Shown one piece after another: positions 6,714-14,768 of a DNA stretch of 20,656 nt; position 1 is the first letter of the stretch, and each line of letters opens with the position of its first letter. Origin of the DNA: a virus. The stretch covers positions 1 to 20,656 of IMG/VR virus record IMGVR_UViG_3300021091_000503; one strand, written 5' to 3'. The notes beneath the pieces are model-generated. The model had not been told where the DNA came from, did not search any database, and was given only the letters and a program-made list of their open reading frames with translations. The position numbers and the translations under genes are program-made.

Positions 6714-8126
6714 ATGTTCACCTACGGCTCACAGGTAAACCCCGCCCTGCTGCGGCAGGACTTCTCCCCCATTGCACAGGGTGCTCAGGCGCTGGCTCAG
6801 GGCACAGCTCAGGCCGCCCAGATTCGGGCTCAGGGTATGGCCAATATGGGGGCTAGGATTGGTGAGGGCATCAGCGAGGGCTTCAAGTCGTACATCCAGA
6901 ACCGGGAGAAGAACTCCATCCTTGAGGGCAAGAACGCTGGGATGCTCAGGGCGATGGAGAAGGACCCGGTGCTGAACGCCGACCCTGACTTCATCAACCT
7001 CAGGGAGAAGCAGCAAAGGCAGGGCGGACTCAACCTCGCCGACAACTCAAAACTGAACGCCCTGCTCGTCACTTACGACGAGCAGAATCGCCTGCGTCAG
7101 GAGGGCGAGATGAAGAAGCTCTACGCCGATCAGGCCAAGGCTGCCACTGAGCGGCAACGCTTTGAACTGGATGAGGAGAAGCGGCGCAATGCAGCATTCA
7201 TCGCGTTCAGTCGCAATCGCTCTGCCTTGGGCGAAAACGCCACCCCGGAGCAGCTTCTGAATGCGGCCATTGCCGCTGGAATGCAGCCTAGGGACTACAA
7301 GGACGTCCTAGGGGTTGACCTCACGATTGAGCAGATCAACCAATCTAGGATTAATTTCCAAAACCAACTCTTTGACCGCACGACTGCGCTTGAGGAAAAG
7401 GCTAGAGACGCCGAGTTTGTTAAGAGGGTGATGTCTGGGGATGAGAAGGGCTACCGTATTGAAAAAGACCCCAACACCGGGGCTAGCATTGTGGTTCAGG
7501 TTGGACCGGGCGGAATTAAGCTAAGCTCGGTTATTCCGGCGCCTGATAACAGAGTGGACCGTGGCACCAAGGCAGAGCAATACCGCAAGGACTACCTTGC
7601 TGCTGTGGCCACGGGGGATCTGGCAGCGCAACGCATTGCAGCAACCAACTGGGCGGCAGAAACCGGGACCACCGGAGGTCTTGATATTGCCGAGCAAATG
7701 CTGCGTCGGAGCGTGAACCAAGGCAAGGGTGAGCTTGAGGTCACTGGAGGGCTCAAGCCCGTGCAGCTCCCCGCCTTCGACCAACAGATGCCTGACATTG
7801 GACGACTCAATCTTGGCGTCCCCCCGCAAAGCGGGCCGACGCTGGTGGACATTGTGCGTGGTACTGGCACCGCCCGGGCTGACGCCAACGAGGCAGGCGC
7901 CAACTTCCTGCGCGGAGCCGCCAATCGGATTGGTGAGCTAATGGACAGCAAGAACTGGCGCGGTGCCTCCTCAAAGGGTGGCGGGGCAATGGTGTTTGAG
8001 AACAAGACCAAGCTGGACAATCTGAAGAGCCAGCTAAGGGCATTGAGCAACAAGGACTCGTTTGCCGCCGAAAGCCTCCGTAAGCAGATTGCTGCCTTGG
8101 AGAACAAGCCGTCCCCCCTGAAGTAA
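6714..8126 (+). CDS. Internal virion / DNA-ejection-type protein with coiled coil
   Basis: 470 residues, not recognised as a named family. The N-terminus (residues 20-60) is Ala/Gln-rich and helical (AQGAQALAQGTAQAAQIRAQ), like virion proteins that wrap the DNA-ejection tube. Residues about 120-165 (YDEQNRLRQEGEMKKLYADQ and on to ERQRFELDEEKRRNA) should form a coiled coil. A second charged helical stretch lies near 215-235, and the C-terminus (KLDNLKSQLRALSNKDSFAA) is again helical. The size, composition and position directly before the 1211-residue protein fit one of the middle ejection proteins of a podovirus. The ATG follows the upstream stop by nine bases, within the TAGAAT-N6-ATG context. 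Confidence 0.65.
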   Translation: MFTYGSQVNPALLRQDFSPIAQGAQALAQGTAQAAQIRAQGMANMGARIGEGISEGFKSYIQNREKNSILEGKNAGMLRAMEKDPVLNADPDFINLREKQQRQGGLNLADNSKLNALLVTYDEQNRLRQEGEMKKLYADQAKAATERQRFELDEEKRRNAAFIAFSRNRSALGENATPEQLLNAAIAAGMQPRDYKDVLGVDLTIEQINQSRINFQNQLFDRTTALEEKARDAEFVKRVMSGDEKGYRIEKDPNTGASIVVQVGPGGIKLSSVIPAPDNRVDRGTKAEQYRKDYLAAVATGDLAAQRIAATNWAAETGTTGGLDIAEQMLRRSVNQGKGELEVTGGLKPVQLPAFDQQMPDIGRLNLGVPPQSGPTLVDIVRGTGTARADANEAGANFLRGAANRIGELMDSKNWRGASSKGGGAMVFENKTKLDNLKSQLRALSNKDSFAAESLRKQIAALENKPSPLK

Positions 8127-8131
8127 GCTGG

Positions 8132-8137
8132 TAAGAT
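8132..8137 (+). promoter_or_regulatory. -10-like box (TAAGAT) six bases before ATG 8144
   Basis: The context is GCTGGTAAGATTGGCCT followed by ATG. It is the third member of the GGTARRAT-N6-ATG set (562, 6714, 8144). No SD is present in the 17-base gap after the stop at 8126. Confidence 0.45.
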
Positions 8138-8143
8138 TGGCCT

Positions 8144-11100
8144 ATGCCAACTTTCACCATCTCCACCAGCAAAGGCATCTTTCAGGTGGAGGCCAATCGC
8201 CAGCCTACGCCTGAAGAGGCGGAGCGGTTGGTGCTCAATCAGGATTTGGGCGCCGACAGAATGTCGTTAGCCGCCCGCGTGGAGAATGAATCCACGGCAA
8301 AGCTGGCCAGAGGCATTGGCCTTGAGTTGGGCGGGGCGGTGGTAGGTGGTCTTATGGGCTCAATCCTAGGACCAGCAGGGGCCTACGTAGGGGCCGCAGC
8401 GGGCGGTGCGGCTGGCAACTACCTCAAGCAACTAGTGGAGGTGAGCGAGGGAAGCGCCAAGGAAGTCCATATGGGCAAGGTGGCGGCGTCTGGCGTTTAC
8501 GGCTTGGCAGGTGGAACGGCTGGCAAGGTGGCCAAAGCCGCCACTGGCTTTGCCCGCCCTATGCTGGCTAGGGCCACTCAGGGTGGCCTTGCGGCAGCTT
8601 CAGCCGAGGTGGTTGAGAAGGCCATCGACGAGGGTCGTCTGCCTACTTGGCAGGAGGTCCGGGCACCCATTGCCATTGGTGCCATCGGAGGTGGCGCTTT
8701 AGGCGGGTTGGAAAGGCGCTATGCCACCAACGGTAGCTTAATCACCAACAATGCCTTGGCTCAGGCTGCTCAAATCTCCACTGGCCTAGGGGTTGGAGCC
8801 TACGTCTACAACGACGCTCAGGAAAAGGGCGACAAGGACCCATTTGTGAAGGCTGCCCTGTACGCCGTTGGGGCTTATGGCGCCACCCACATCCCCTCCT
8901 TGGCCGGTAGATTGGACAAGGACAAGGTGCGCTTGACGGTGGCTGGACCTGAGCAGGTGGCCAATCGTGAGGTGGTTCTGCAAGTGATGGATATGCAGAA
9001 CAAACTGAAGGCCACCGAAGATCAGGCGGCACGGATTGGGAGTTGGATCAACAAGGAGATTTCAAAGTCCAGTGATCCAACGGCAATGACTGCCACGGTG
9101 CTTAGTGTGATGGACGGCAAAGCAAGCAAGACAGTCCTGCCTGCGGATATGCAGACGTATATGGACGAGTTCTTCCGCCTGCGGGATGAGAACTCTGACG
9201 CCATCCTAGCCCTCTATCCACATCTGGCGCCTCAGATTAGGAGCGCAATCGACAAGAACCGGACCTCATACGTTCGCACAGCCTATGCGGCGCACGACCC
9301 CAAGGCCAAGCGATACACCGACTTTGACGTTCCTGCTGACCGTGAGATCTACCGCAATGAGTTGATTTCGGACATCGTTGCGCAAGAGCCCGACAGGCAG
9401 GTAGCCCACTTCCTCAAGGTCAGCGGCGCCGCTGGGAAGCAGGCCGATGCCATAATGGCCAGAATGCTGGACGATGTGGCCTACGTCGGCAGCGGCAGCA
9501 TCCCCGGTGCTGGAGCTGGAATTGCGAGCTCGTCCCTGATGTCCAAGGGCGACCTGTCTTCCGCTGGACGCAAGTGGCTGGGTGAGGTGATGGACCCGGG
9601 CAAGCGAGTGACCCAAACCTTAAAGGCCCAATCTCGGCTAGTCATTACGGAAGAGCACGACAGGCAGATGGCCCAGTTTCTCAAGACCAGCGGTATTGGG
9701 CTGGAGGCACCTCCCGCAGCAGGAGGCTATGTGCGCTTGGTCGCGTCCGACGATCCTGTTTTGCATCGGTCGCTCAAGGACCTGTACGTTCCACAGGTGT
9801 GGGCGGATGCATACAAGGAAATCCTGTCCCCCAATCTGATTGGAGACGGGACCGTGGCCCGCAACTGGATGGCCTTGGGGACATTCTCCAAGGCTATGAA
9901 AACCGTGGGCAATTTGGCCGAGGCCATTGCCCCACAGGTGGTGGGTAACCTTGCCCTCGCCGCCTCTTCCTTCAAGGCCAACCCGCTCAACCTCATCGAC
10001 GGCGCCCGCCAAACCATGTTTGACCTAGGATGGCGCGGCGGCAATCTCACTGCTGCCGCTCGCGTCAATATGGCTAGGGAGATGCGCGAACTGAAGTCGC
10101 TGGGCATTATGCGCGGCGGCGCTGACATTCAGGAGCTTGAGACGTTCCTGAAGATGTCGGCCAAGGAGAACAATGGCACCAAACTGCTGGAGAAGTTCTC
10201 AAGGGTGTACGGCTTCCCTGATACGGCTGTAAGATACGGAATCTACAAGTCCAATCTGGAGGAGCTCAAGAGCTTCCAGCCCGGAAAGGTGTTCAGTGTT
10301 GCGGATGAACTTGAACTGAAGAAGCAGGCCGCTCGCCTGACGAACGATCAGTTCCCCACCTACGAGCTGATTCCGAGGCGCTACCGGCAGGCTTCAGCCC
10401 TCACTGTGGCCAACGCCTTCGGTGCCTTTGAGTTTGAGGTGATGCGCACCACCGTGAATCAGGTGCGTTATGCGTCCAAGCTGTTAACCTCGGGCAACCC
10501 CGAGATGGTTAAGGCCGGTGCGGCCCGCGCTCTCTCGATGGCCAGTGTTGCGTCCGCCACCGCCGGACTGGCCGTGTGGGGCAGCCGTGCGATGGGCACA
10601 GATGAGGATACGGCCAAGCGGATCAACAACCTGCTGCCCTCCTTTGATCGGAACAAGGCCAACATCATCGGCCTCACCGAGGATGGGAAAATCAACTACG
10701 GGCCGATCAACTATCTGGCTCCTTACGCCAATGCTATGGCCGCCCTCAATGAGGGCCTTAACGGCAGAAACCCCCTGCCATACGTCAAGACGATGTTTAT
10801 TGGCGATGACCTTGGTCCACTCGCCACCCCTGCGGTGGAGTTCATCAGCAACACCTACTACGGGACCAAGGTGCCCATCACTGAGCGCCGGGACAACCTC
10901 GCGCTGGCCGAACGCTTTGTCACCCGTGCGTTTATGCCCCAGTTTGTCAGTGGCACCCTAGCCCGGGTTGAGAAGGCTGCACGCGGAGAGGTGTCCAAGC
11001 TGGGCGCAGTGTACAACTTTGAGGACAGCACGAAGCGCCTGTTTGGCTATCGTGCCCAAACCTACGACCCCCTGAAGCTGGCCGAGGCCCGCATCCGCGA

Positions 11101-11779
11101 TGCCATCACGCCAATGCTGGGAGACCTCGCTGGCTACCGCCGCATCCTCAAGGACAAGGTGAACAACGAGACGGGTGCCTACAAGGACATCGACGAGGAG
11201 TCCATCTACCGCTCCCGTGCGGCTGGCTATGCAGAGGGGCAGAAGGCCCTGTCTCAGGTGTTTATGGACCTTCAGGTCATCGGCCAGAAGACCGGGAAGT
11301 TCGGGGAAAGGGAAATCATCAAGGCGTTCAAGGATGCTGGCGTTCCTGCTCGCATCATCGCCTCCTCCGCCTTTGGCCACATCTCCGAGATGCCCCGTGG
11401 GCTAGAGCGTTCCTCCACTGAAATCGTCGAGGAGTTGATGTCCGACCCAGCCAAGCGTAAGAACGCCCTGTCCACGTTAATGGAGCAGGCTTCCAACGAC
11501 CCCTTCAAGGCTCGTCGCCTTCAGGATGCTTGGAAGGAATACACGAAGGCCGAGGCCAAGGGCAATGACCCATATGTGAGTATTTTGGGCGGCTTAGGGG
11601 TTGCAGATGGTGAGCGAGCCAAGGCCATCGACAGCATTATGGCCAACTACGTGAAGCAGCCCGGTGGTGCTCAGGTGGCCGAGAAGCTCAGGAACAAGCT
11701 CTGGCTCTCTGGTGTAATCACCCCAGAGGTTTACTATCAGATGCTGGAGCTCAATCAGAAGAGGCGGATGGGTCCTTAA
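8144..11779 (+). CDS. Very large virion ejection-type protein (1211 aa)
   Basis: 1211 residues, the largest gene of the window and last of the plus-strand module. Residues 1-33 (MPTFTISTSKGIFQVEANRQ, then PTPEEAERLVLNQ) resemble the short ubiquitin-like N-terminal domain seen at the start of many large phage virion proteins. Residues 57-92 are a glycine zipper (LGGAVVGGLMGSILGPAGAY and on), able to insert in a membrane. The rest is long, mostly helical and lacks a visible catalytic motif; no lytic-transglycosylase glutamate motif was found. This suits a protein stored in the capsid and ejected into the host envelope to form a DNA conduit. Its 3' end overlaps the facing 93-residue gene by 29 bases. 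Confidence 0.7.
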   Translation: MPTFTISTSKGIFQVEANRQPTPEEAERLVLNQDLGADRMSLAARVENESTAKLARGIGLELGGAVVGGLMGSILGPAGAYVGAAAGGAAGNYLKQLVEVSEGSAKEVHMGKVAASGVYGLAGGTAGKVAKAATGFARPMLARATQGGLAAASAEVVEKAIDEGRLPTWQEVRAPIAIGAIGGGALGGLERRYATNGSLITNNALAQAAQISTGLGVGAYVYNDAQEKGDKDPFVKAALYAVGAYGATHIPSLAGRLDKDKVRLTVAGPEQVANREVVLQVMDMQNKLKATEDQAARIGSWINKEISKSSDPTAMTATVLSVMDGKASKTVLPADMQTYMDEFFRLRDENSDAILALYPHLAPQIRSAIDKNRTSYVRTAYAAHDPKAKRYTDFDVPADREIYRNELISDIVAQEPDRQVAHFLKVSGAAGKQADAIMARMLDDVAYVGSGSIPGAGAGIASSSLMSKGDLSSAGRKWLGEVMDPGKRVTQTLKAQSRLVITEEHDRQMAQFLKTSGIGLEAPPAAGGYVRLVASDDPVLHRSLKDLYVPQVWADAYKEILSPNLIGDGTVARNWMALGTFSKAMKTVGNLAEAIAPQVVGNLALAASSFKANPLNLIDGARQTMFDLGWRGGNLTAAARVNMAREMRELKSLGIMRGGADIQELETFLKMSAKENNGTKLLEKFSRVYGFPDTAVRYGIYKSNLEELKSFQPGKVFSVADELELKKQAARLTNDQFPTYELIPRRYRQASALTVANAFGAFEFEVMRTTVNQVRYASKLLTSGNPEMVKAGAARALSMASVASATAGLAVWGSRAMGTDEDTAKRINNLLPSFDRNKANIIGLTEDGKINYGPINYLAPYANAMAALNEGLNGRNPLPYVKTMFIGDDLGPLATPAVEFISNTYYGTKVPITERRDNLALAERFVTRAFMPQFVSGTLARVEKAARGEVSKLGAVYNFEDSTKRLFGYRAQTYDPLKLAEARIRDAITPMLGDLAGYRRILKDKVNNETGAYKDIDEESIYRSRAAGYAEGQKALSQVFMDLQVIGQKTGKFGEREIIKAFKDAGVPARIIASSAFGHISEMPRGLERSSTEIVEELMSDPAKRKNALSTLMEQASNDPFKARRLQDAWKEYTKAEAKGNDPYVSILGGLGVADGERAKAIDSIMANYVKQPGGAQVAEKLRNKLWLSGVITPEVYYQMLELNQKRRMGP

Positions 11780-12032
11780 CGCGGCTGCAAATCTGCTCAA
11801 AGGCACCGTCTGATTCGATCTGTATGGGCAGCAAAAATTCCAATCCGCAGTGAGGCCCGGAGACAATCTGGCACTCGATATGGCCATTCATACTTCGGCC
11901 TATGATCGAGAAGCAGTTACGCTGTGGGTCGAAGAACTGTGGGTTTTCATACCACCCATCTGCCAGCAACACCTTGCGTAGCCTCCCGTTGAACCTGAAC
12001 AGGGGGACAGGGTCTGAATCAGCTAGTGCCAC
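11751..12032 (-). CDS. Small protein of unknown function (93 aa)
   Basis: Not recognised. The sequence looks like a folded domain: VPLFRFNGRLRKVLLADGWY, then ENPQFFDPQRNCFSIIGRSM, NGHIECQIVSGPHCGLEFLL. It has two aromatic-rich strands and two cysteines. The start is uncertain. GTG at 12032 overlaps the end of the phosphoesterase gene by 14 bases and keeps the whole domain, but has no SD. An alternative GTG at 11972 follows a GGGAGG by nine bases and would drop the first 20 residues. It ends inside the 3' end of the facing 1211-residue gene. Codon content and the tight link to the phosphoesterase gene support a real gene, last of the minus-strand module. Confidence 0.55.
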   Translation of the reverse strand: MALADSDPVPLFRFNGRLRKVLLADGWYENPQFFDPQRNCFSIIGRSMNGHIECQIVSGPHCGLEFLLPIQIESDGAFEQICSRVKDPSASSD

Positions 12033-12918
12033 GGATGGAGAGCGTAAGACGGTCGCTTCCGCCCGTGGAGATGCGCTTGGGCGTCACCTCAAACTCAATC
12101 CAGCCCAGCGCATTGGGGCTGCGGCAGGCGTCCACGTTGTAGGAGGACTTGCCGTCCTCGTACACCTTGAGGAAACTCCCTGTACGACCCTGCCAGCTAG
12201 GCTGCTCATCAATCTCAAAGAACGGGAACTCACGGGTCTCGCGGGGCACCAGCACCACAGAGCCGCCATTGCACCCCTTGCCGTGGCTGTGGCCCATCAG
12301 GTTGATGTGTGCCCGGGGGAACATAAACCCCATCTTCTGGATCGGGTTGTACTGGCTCCCGGCCAGCGCCCCGCCCCCCAGCCCGTGGTGGGCCTGAATC
12401 CAGAGAGACACCGTTTGACAGCCCACTCCTCCCCTGCTGCGGGGGTTCTTACGCCCCTCCAAAAGCAGTCTTACGTTGATGAACGAGTGAACCCCGAGGT
12501 GCCTCGTCCCGAGAGCAGCCGCAAGCAGATGATCAGTGTTCTGGCCGTCATTGTAGTCAAAATAGTGATTACCGCCAAGAAGGCCAATGCACCTACCGCG
12601 CATAAAGCCAAGCTCGTTAGCAAGAGTGCGGACAACACCCTTGTACATATCGCCCATAGAGATCTTGGTGGTGGAATGTAGGTTGGAAGCATTGAGGATG
12701 GCCCGTTCTGAGGTGGATACGCCGTCTGTGTAGTCGCCCATCCCTAGGAAATAGGCGTTCTTCTGGGTCTTGGCGTAGTCCAGAAACTCCTGCCAAGTGG
12801 AGTGGGCGTGCATCTCCGAGTCCCGGTGGACGTCACCAAAGGGGATGATCTTGATCGGCTCCCCCAGCTTGCAGGGGATGTCCACCGAGTGGTTAACGTG
12901 CTTGCCGTCTGTTTTCAT
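12019..12918 (-). CDS. Calcineurin-type metallophosphoesterase
   Basis: 299 residues with all the metal-binding motifs of the calcineurin-like superfamily in order: GDVH (Asp29, His31), GMGDYTD (Asp62), GGNH (Asn117, His118), QAHHG (His177/178) and GHSHG (His210, His212). The enzyme should hydrolyse phosphoesters using two metal ions. In phage replication modules such proteins are often SbcD/Mre11-like nucleases or nucleotide phosphatases, but no capping domain identifies the substrate. The ATG at 12918 has no SD; the 40-base gap before it holds an A/T-rich stretch. The C-terminal 160 residues are less conserved in pattern, and the short Arg/Gly-rich stretch at 155-166 (GRKNPRSRGGVG) is coded by a C-rich hairpin-forming segment. 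Confidence 0.85.
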   Translation of the reverse strand: MKTDGKHVNHSVDIPCKLGEPIKIIPFGDVHRDSEMHAHSTWQEFLDYAKTQKNAYFLGMGDYTDGVSTSERAILNASNLHSTTKISMGDMYKGVVRTLANELGFMRGRCIGLLGGNHYFDYNDGQNTDHLLAAALGTRHLGVHSFINVRLLLEGRKNPRSRGGVGCQTVSLWIQAHHGLGGGALAGSQYNPIQKMGFMFPRAHINLMGHSHGKGCNGGSVVLVPRETREFPFFEIDEQPSWQGRTGSFLKVYEDGKSSYNVDACRSPNALGWIEFEVTPKRISTGGSDRLTLSIRGTS

Positions 12919-12958
12919 AGTTAGCGGGCTGTTTTATTTGCGATACGTTTGGGCTGGG

Positions 12959-13510
12959 CTACTCGCAGGAGTAAATCTCGGTCTGCCGTTTGAACTCGGT
13001 GGGCCAGTCTCCCGCATTGGTGGTGAACGAGCGTTCTTCGAACAGCAGGTGATCGGTCGGCTGCACCGTGAAGCGTCCGTTTTCCAATCGGATGAAGGTG
13101 AACTCCTTCCCCTGCTCGGGTACTTGGCTGAAGGCGTCATTGGCTGGCACCACGGTGAAGAGATACTCGCCCTCAAACGTTTCCCCACCGCACCGGGCCT
13201 TGGTCCGCAACTCCTTCAAGTACGTGTACTCGGTCGCGCTCCAGTCAGTGCCGTAGCAATCCCACCGCTGGGCTTGCCATTCGGCCCACTTTCTGGCCGG
13301 GTTATTGCTATGGCCCAGAGCGTGCAACGGCAGGCCACGGTACAAAGCGCCGCTCTCGAACAGGACGTTGCAGCCCCACATCCGACCGGGCAGGGAAACC
13401 AGCCCAAACCAGACGGCAGGTGCCCACCTGTCCGCTGGCGCCTTGTGGGTGAACGAGGTGTCCACCAGAACGTACTGATGCTTCGGCAGGGAGCCGATGA
13501 CGGAGTTCAA
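12959..13510 (-). CDS. Phage protein of unknown function (183 aa)
   Basis: Not recognised as a named family. The start is a TTG at 13510 that overlaps the stop of the upstream gene (TTGA at 13507-13510), so translation is probably coupled. The product is soluble, with many aromatics (WAPAVWFGLVSLPGRMWGCN, WDCYGTDWSATEYTYL) and six or so Cys/His residues but no clear metal motif. The middle (GLPLHALGHSNNPARKWAEW) could be an active-site-like loop, but this is a guess. The C-terminus (GDWPTEFKRQTEIYSCE) is polar. It lies between the small basic proteins and the phosphoesterase, hinting at DNA or nucleotide metabolism only by position. Confidence 0.65.
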   Translation of the reverse strand: MNSVIGSLPKHQYVLVDTSFTHKAPADRWAPAVWFGLVSLPGRMWGCNVLFESGALYRGLPLHALGHSNNPARKWAEWQAQRWDCYGTDWSATEYTYLKELRTKARCGGETFEGEYLFTVVPANDAFSQVPEQGKEFTFIRLENGRFTVQPTDHLLFEERSFTTNAGDWPTEFKRQTEIYSCE

Positions 13511-13740
13511 CGGTAACGTGCGGTCTTCTCGGCCACTTTCCTAGGCTGCCTAGAGAACTGCTTGCCGGCCTTGGTGGCCTTCCGCTTGGCCCGGTTGGTC
13601 GCGGCCTTCTCCGCAGGGCTCAGGGCCTTCCACGCGGCGTCAGGCAGGTAGCGTTCCCCCGTCTTCAGGGAGGGCTTGCCACTGGCTGTACGCCACTTCT
13701 GGTTGGTCCAATCACGGAGGCTGCGTTGTTGGGGCCTCAC
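13507..13740 (-). CDS. Small basic phage protein (77 aa)
   Basis: 77 residues, strongly basic. The pattern RSLRDWTNQKWRTASGKPS, then TGERYLPDAAWKALSPAEKA, then ATNRAKRKATKAGKQFSRQP ending KTARYR matches a family of short proteins found in many tailed phages and environmental viral contigs; its function is not known to me. A DNA- or RNA-binding role is likely from charge. I choose the GTG at 13740 rather than the longer frame from 13806, because GGAGGAGG lies 9-10 bases upstream and because this GTG overlaps the stop of the 59-residue gene (GTGA). The extra upstream codons of the longer frame belong to that other gene. Confidence 0.7.
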   Translation of the reverse strand: MRPQQRSLRDWTNQKWRTASGKPSLKTGERYLPDAAWKALSPAEKAATNRAKRKATKAGKQFSRQPRKVAEKTARYR

Positions 13741-13916
13741 GACTTGTACCCTCCTCCAGCGGCTTTGTACTCCCGGGCCACCATTTGTGCCTTGCGGGCG
13801 CTCCACTGCCCCGGCCTCCCACCCTTGCTGCTGGCCTTCACCCGTTCAAAGATGCGCTTGCGTAGAGCAGGCTTCGTGTAGACGCCTGCGGAATTAACGG
13901 TCGATTTGGTTTTCAT
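13737..13916 (-). CDS. DUF5872-like small basic protein (59 aa)
   Basis: A 59-residue gene on the minus strand, with ATG at 13914-13916 and TGA at 13737-13739. The C-terminal half (RIFERVKASSKGGRPGQWSA, then RKAQMVAREYKAAGGGYKS) carries the pattern KASSKGG-(K/R)PGQWSARKAQ-x4-EYK-x2-GGGYK, typical of the DUF5872 family of short basic proteins found in phages and giant viruses, and of nearby domains in larger proteins. The function is unknown; the basic charge suggests nucleic-acid binding. It starts within the last 23 bases of the 66-residue gene and ends overlapping the GTG of the 77-residue gene, so all three are probably translated as a coupled set. Confidence 0.7.
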   Translation of the reverse strand: MKTKSTVNSAGVYTKPALRKRIFERVKASSKGGRPGQWSARKAQMVAREYKAAGGGYKS

Positions 13917-14094
13917 TGAATATCCAACACTTGTATCTGCCTTCCTTACGTATCGTGTAAGGCTTGGGCCTGAACATCTCCCACCCGAGCTCGCTTAGGT
14001 GGGCGAGGTTTCCGGGCTTTGGCTTTGGGGGTGGCGGAGCCTTCACCCACTCCACCGGAGCAGGCGTCTCCTTCGTGAACATATCTAGCTGCAT
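13894..14094 (-). CDS. Small protein overprinted on the HNH gene 3' end (66 aa)
   Basis: 66 residues. The first part is acidic and proline-rich (MQLDMFTKETPAPVEWVKAP, then PPPKPKPGN). The second looks folded (LAHLSELGWEMFRPKPYTIR, then KEGRYKCWIFNENQIDR). The ATG at 14094 is preceded by AAGGAGGTGA, a full-length SD match, with six bases between GGAGG and ATG; this is the best ribosome-binding site in the window. The gene starts inside the HNH gene and shares 149 bases with it in a different frame. The HNH product is low-complexity exactly there, which suggests the small protein is the one under coding constraint. Function unknown. Confidence 0.65.
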   Translation of the reverse strand: MQLDMFTKETPAPVEWVKAPPPPKPKPGNLAHLSELGWEMFRPKPYTIRKEGRYKCWIFNENQIDR

Positions 14095-14446
14095 CTGTCA
14101 CCTCCTTGTGGCACGGCTTGCACAGCACCCTTAGCCCGTCTGTCTCGCAGAACAACCTCTCCACAAACCCCGGCAGGTCGGAGGTGCTTCTCAACTGCCC
14201 ACAGGGGTTTACGTGGTCCAACTGTGTTTGCTTCTGCTGGAACCACTGGTGACAGATGGCGCATTCGTACTCCCATTTCTGCTGCTTCAGTGGACCGACG
14301 TAGGGACGCCTGCCTGCGTTTCTCGCGTGGTAGTTGGGAGGCCAGCGCACGAAGGCACGCCTCAAGGCGCTTCTTAAGAAGGACCAGTAGCGTGCTTCCG
14401 TCCACGTTTTAGAAGCCCTTGTTAGCTCTGGCTTTGGCTTTGGCAT
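13946..14446 (-). CDS. HNH endonuclease
   Basis: 166 residues from ATG 14446. A basic helical N-terminus (residues 15-50: ARYWSFLRSALRRAFVRWPP) leads to an HNH/Zn-finger nuclease core: CAIC (Cys62, Cys65), QLDHVNPCG (His78), LRVLCKPCH (Cys109, Cys112, His113). The metal-bound His in LDHV is the usual catalytic base. Such HNH proteins are frequent in podovirus replication regions and act as nicking or double-strand nucleases in packaging, recombination or homing. The start at 14446 is preferred to the longer GTG/ATG frame upstream because GGGAGGAAGA lies directly before it; it falls within the last 38 bases of the HTH gene. After residue about 117 the tail is Gly/Pro/Lys-rich, where the 66-residue gene overlaps. 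Confidence 0.8.
   Translation of the reverse strand: MPKPKPELTRASKTWTEARYWSFLRSALRRAFVRWPPNYHARNAGRRPYVGPLKQQKWEYECAICHQWFQQKQTQLDHVNPCGQLRSTSDLPGFVERLFCETDGLRVLCKPCHKEVTDAARYVHEGDACSGGVGEGSATPKAKARKPRPPKRARVGDVQAQALHDT
14095..14110 (-). promoter_or_regulatory. Full-strength Shine-Dalgarno site for the 66-aa gene
   Basis: AAGGAGGTGA on the minus strand, complementary to the bacterial 16S rRNA 3' end over its full length, lies six bases (from GGAGG) before the ATG at 14094 and within the HNH coding frame. It decides the start of the overprinted gene. Confidence 0.75.
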
Positions 14447-14768
14447 TCTTCCTCCCAGCGTACCACAGGAGGATGCCGTCACGGTCGTGGGGCATCCCCT
14501 CGTAGCGTTCAAGACGGCGCTTCAGGATGGAGGCCGTGGTGGTGGAGATGCCGAAGCGATGGGCCACCTCATTCAGGTGGACGCCGTCGTCCAGCGCCTT
14601 GCTCACCTCATACATCATCTCAGGCTTCTCAATCTGGTGGCGGGAGGCATCCTTCTTGGATCGGGGCATAGCTTCGGGGATGTCGTCCCACTTCCAGCCC
14701 TTGGTGTGCTTGGCCAGCAGATGACGGATGGACGCCATTGTGGCCGAGACATCGTAGCCTAGGCTCAC
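14409..14768 (-). CDS. Small HTH DNA-binding protein
   Basis: 119 residues. Residues 55-95 (YEVSKALDDGVHLNEVAHRF, then GISTTTASILKRRLERYEG) form a clear helix-turn-helix, like the AT-hook/RNAP-sigma-like HTH domain of small resolvase-type or transcription regulators. The N-terminal half (IRHLLAKHTKGWKWDDIPEA, then MPRSKKDASRHQIEK) is basic and could be a second DNA-contacting part. The GTG at 14768 overlaps the stop of the previous gene (GTGA) with GGGAGG six bases upstream; an ATG at 14738 is the alternative start. It may control phage transcription or help replication initiation; neither is shown by the sequence. Confidence 0.6.
   Translation of the reverse strand: MSLGYDVSATMASIRHLLAKHTKGWKWDDIPEAMPRSKKDASRHQIEKPEMMYEVSKALDDGVHLNEVAHRFGISTTTASILKRRLERYEGMPHDRDGILLWYAGRKNAKAKARANKGF

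Noticed and set aside
11902-13516. Plus-strand frames opposite the phosphoesterase and the 183-residue gene
   Set aside because: Antisense to a gene with complete catalytic motifs and to a well-supported neighbour; no ribosome sites.
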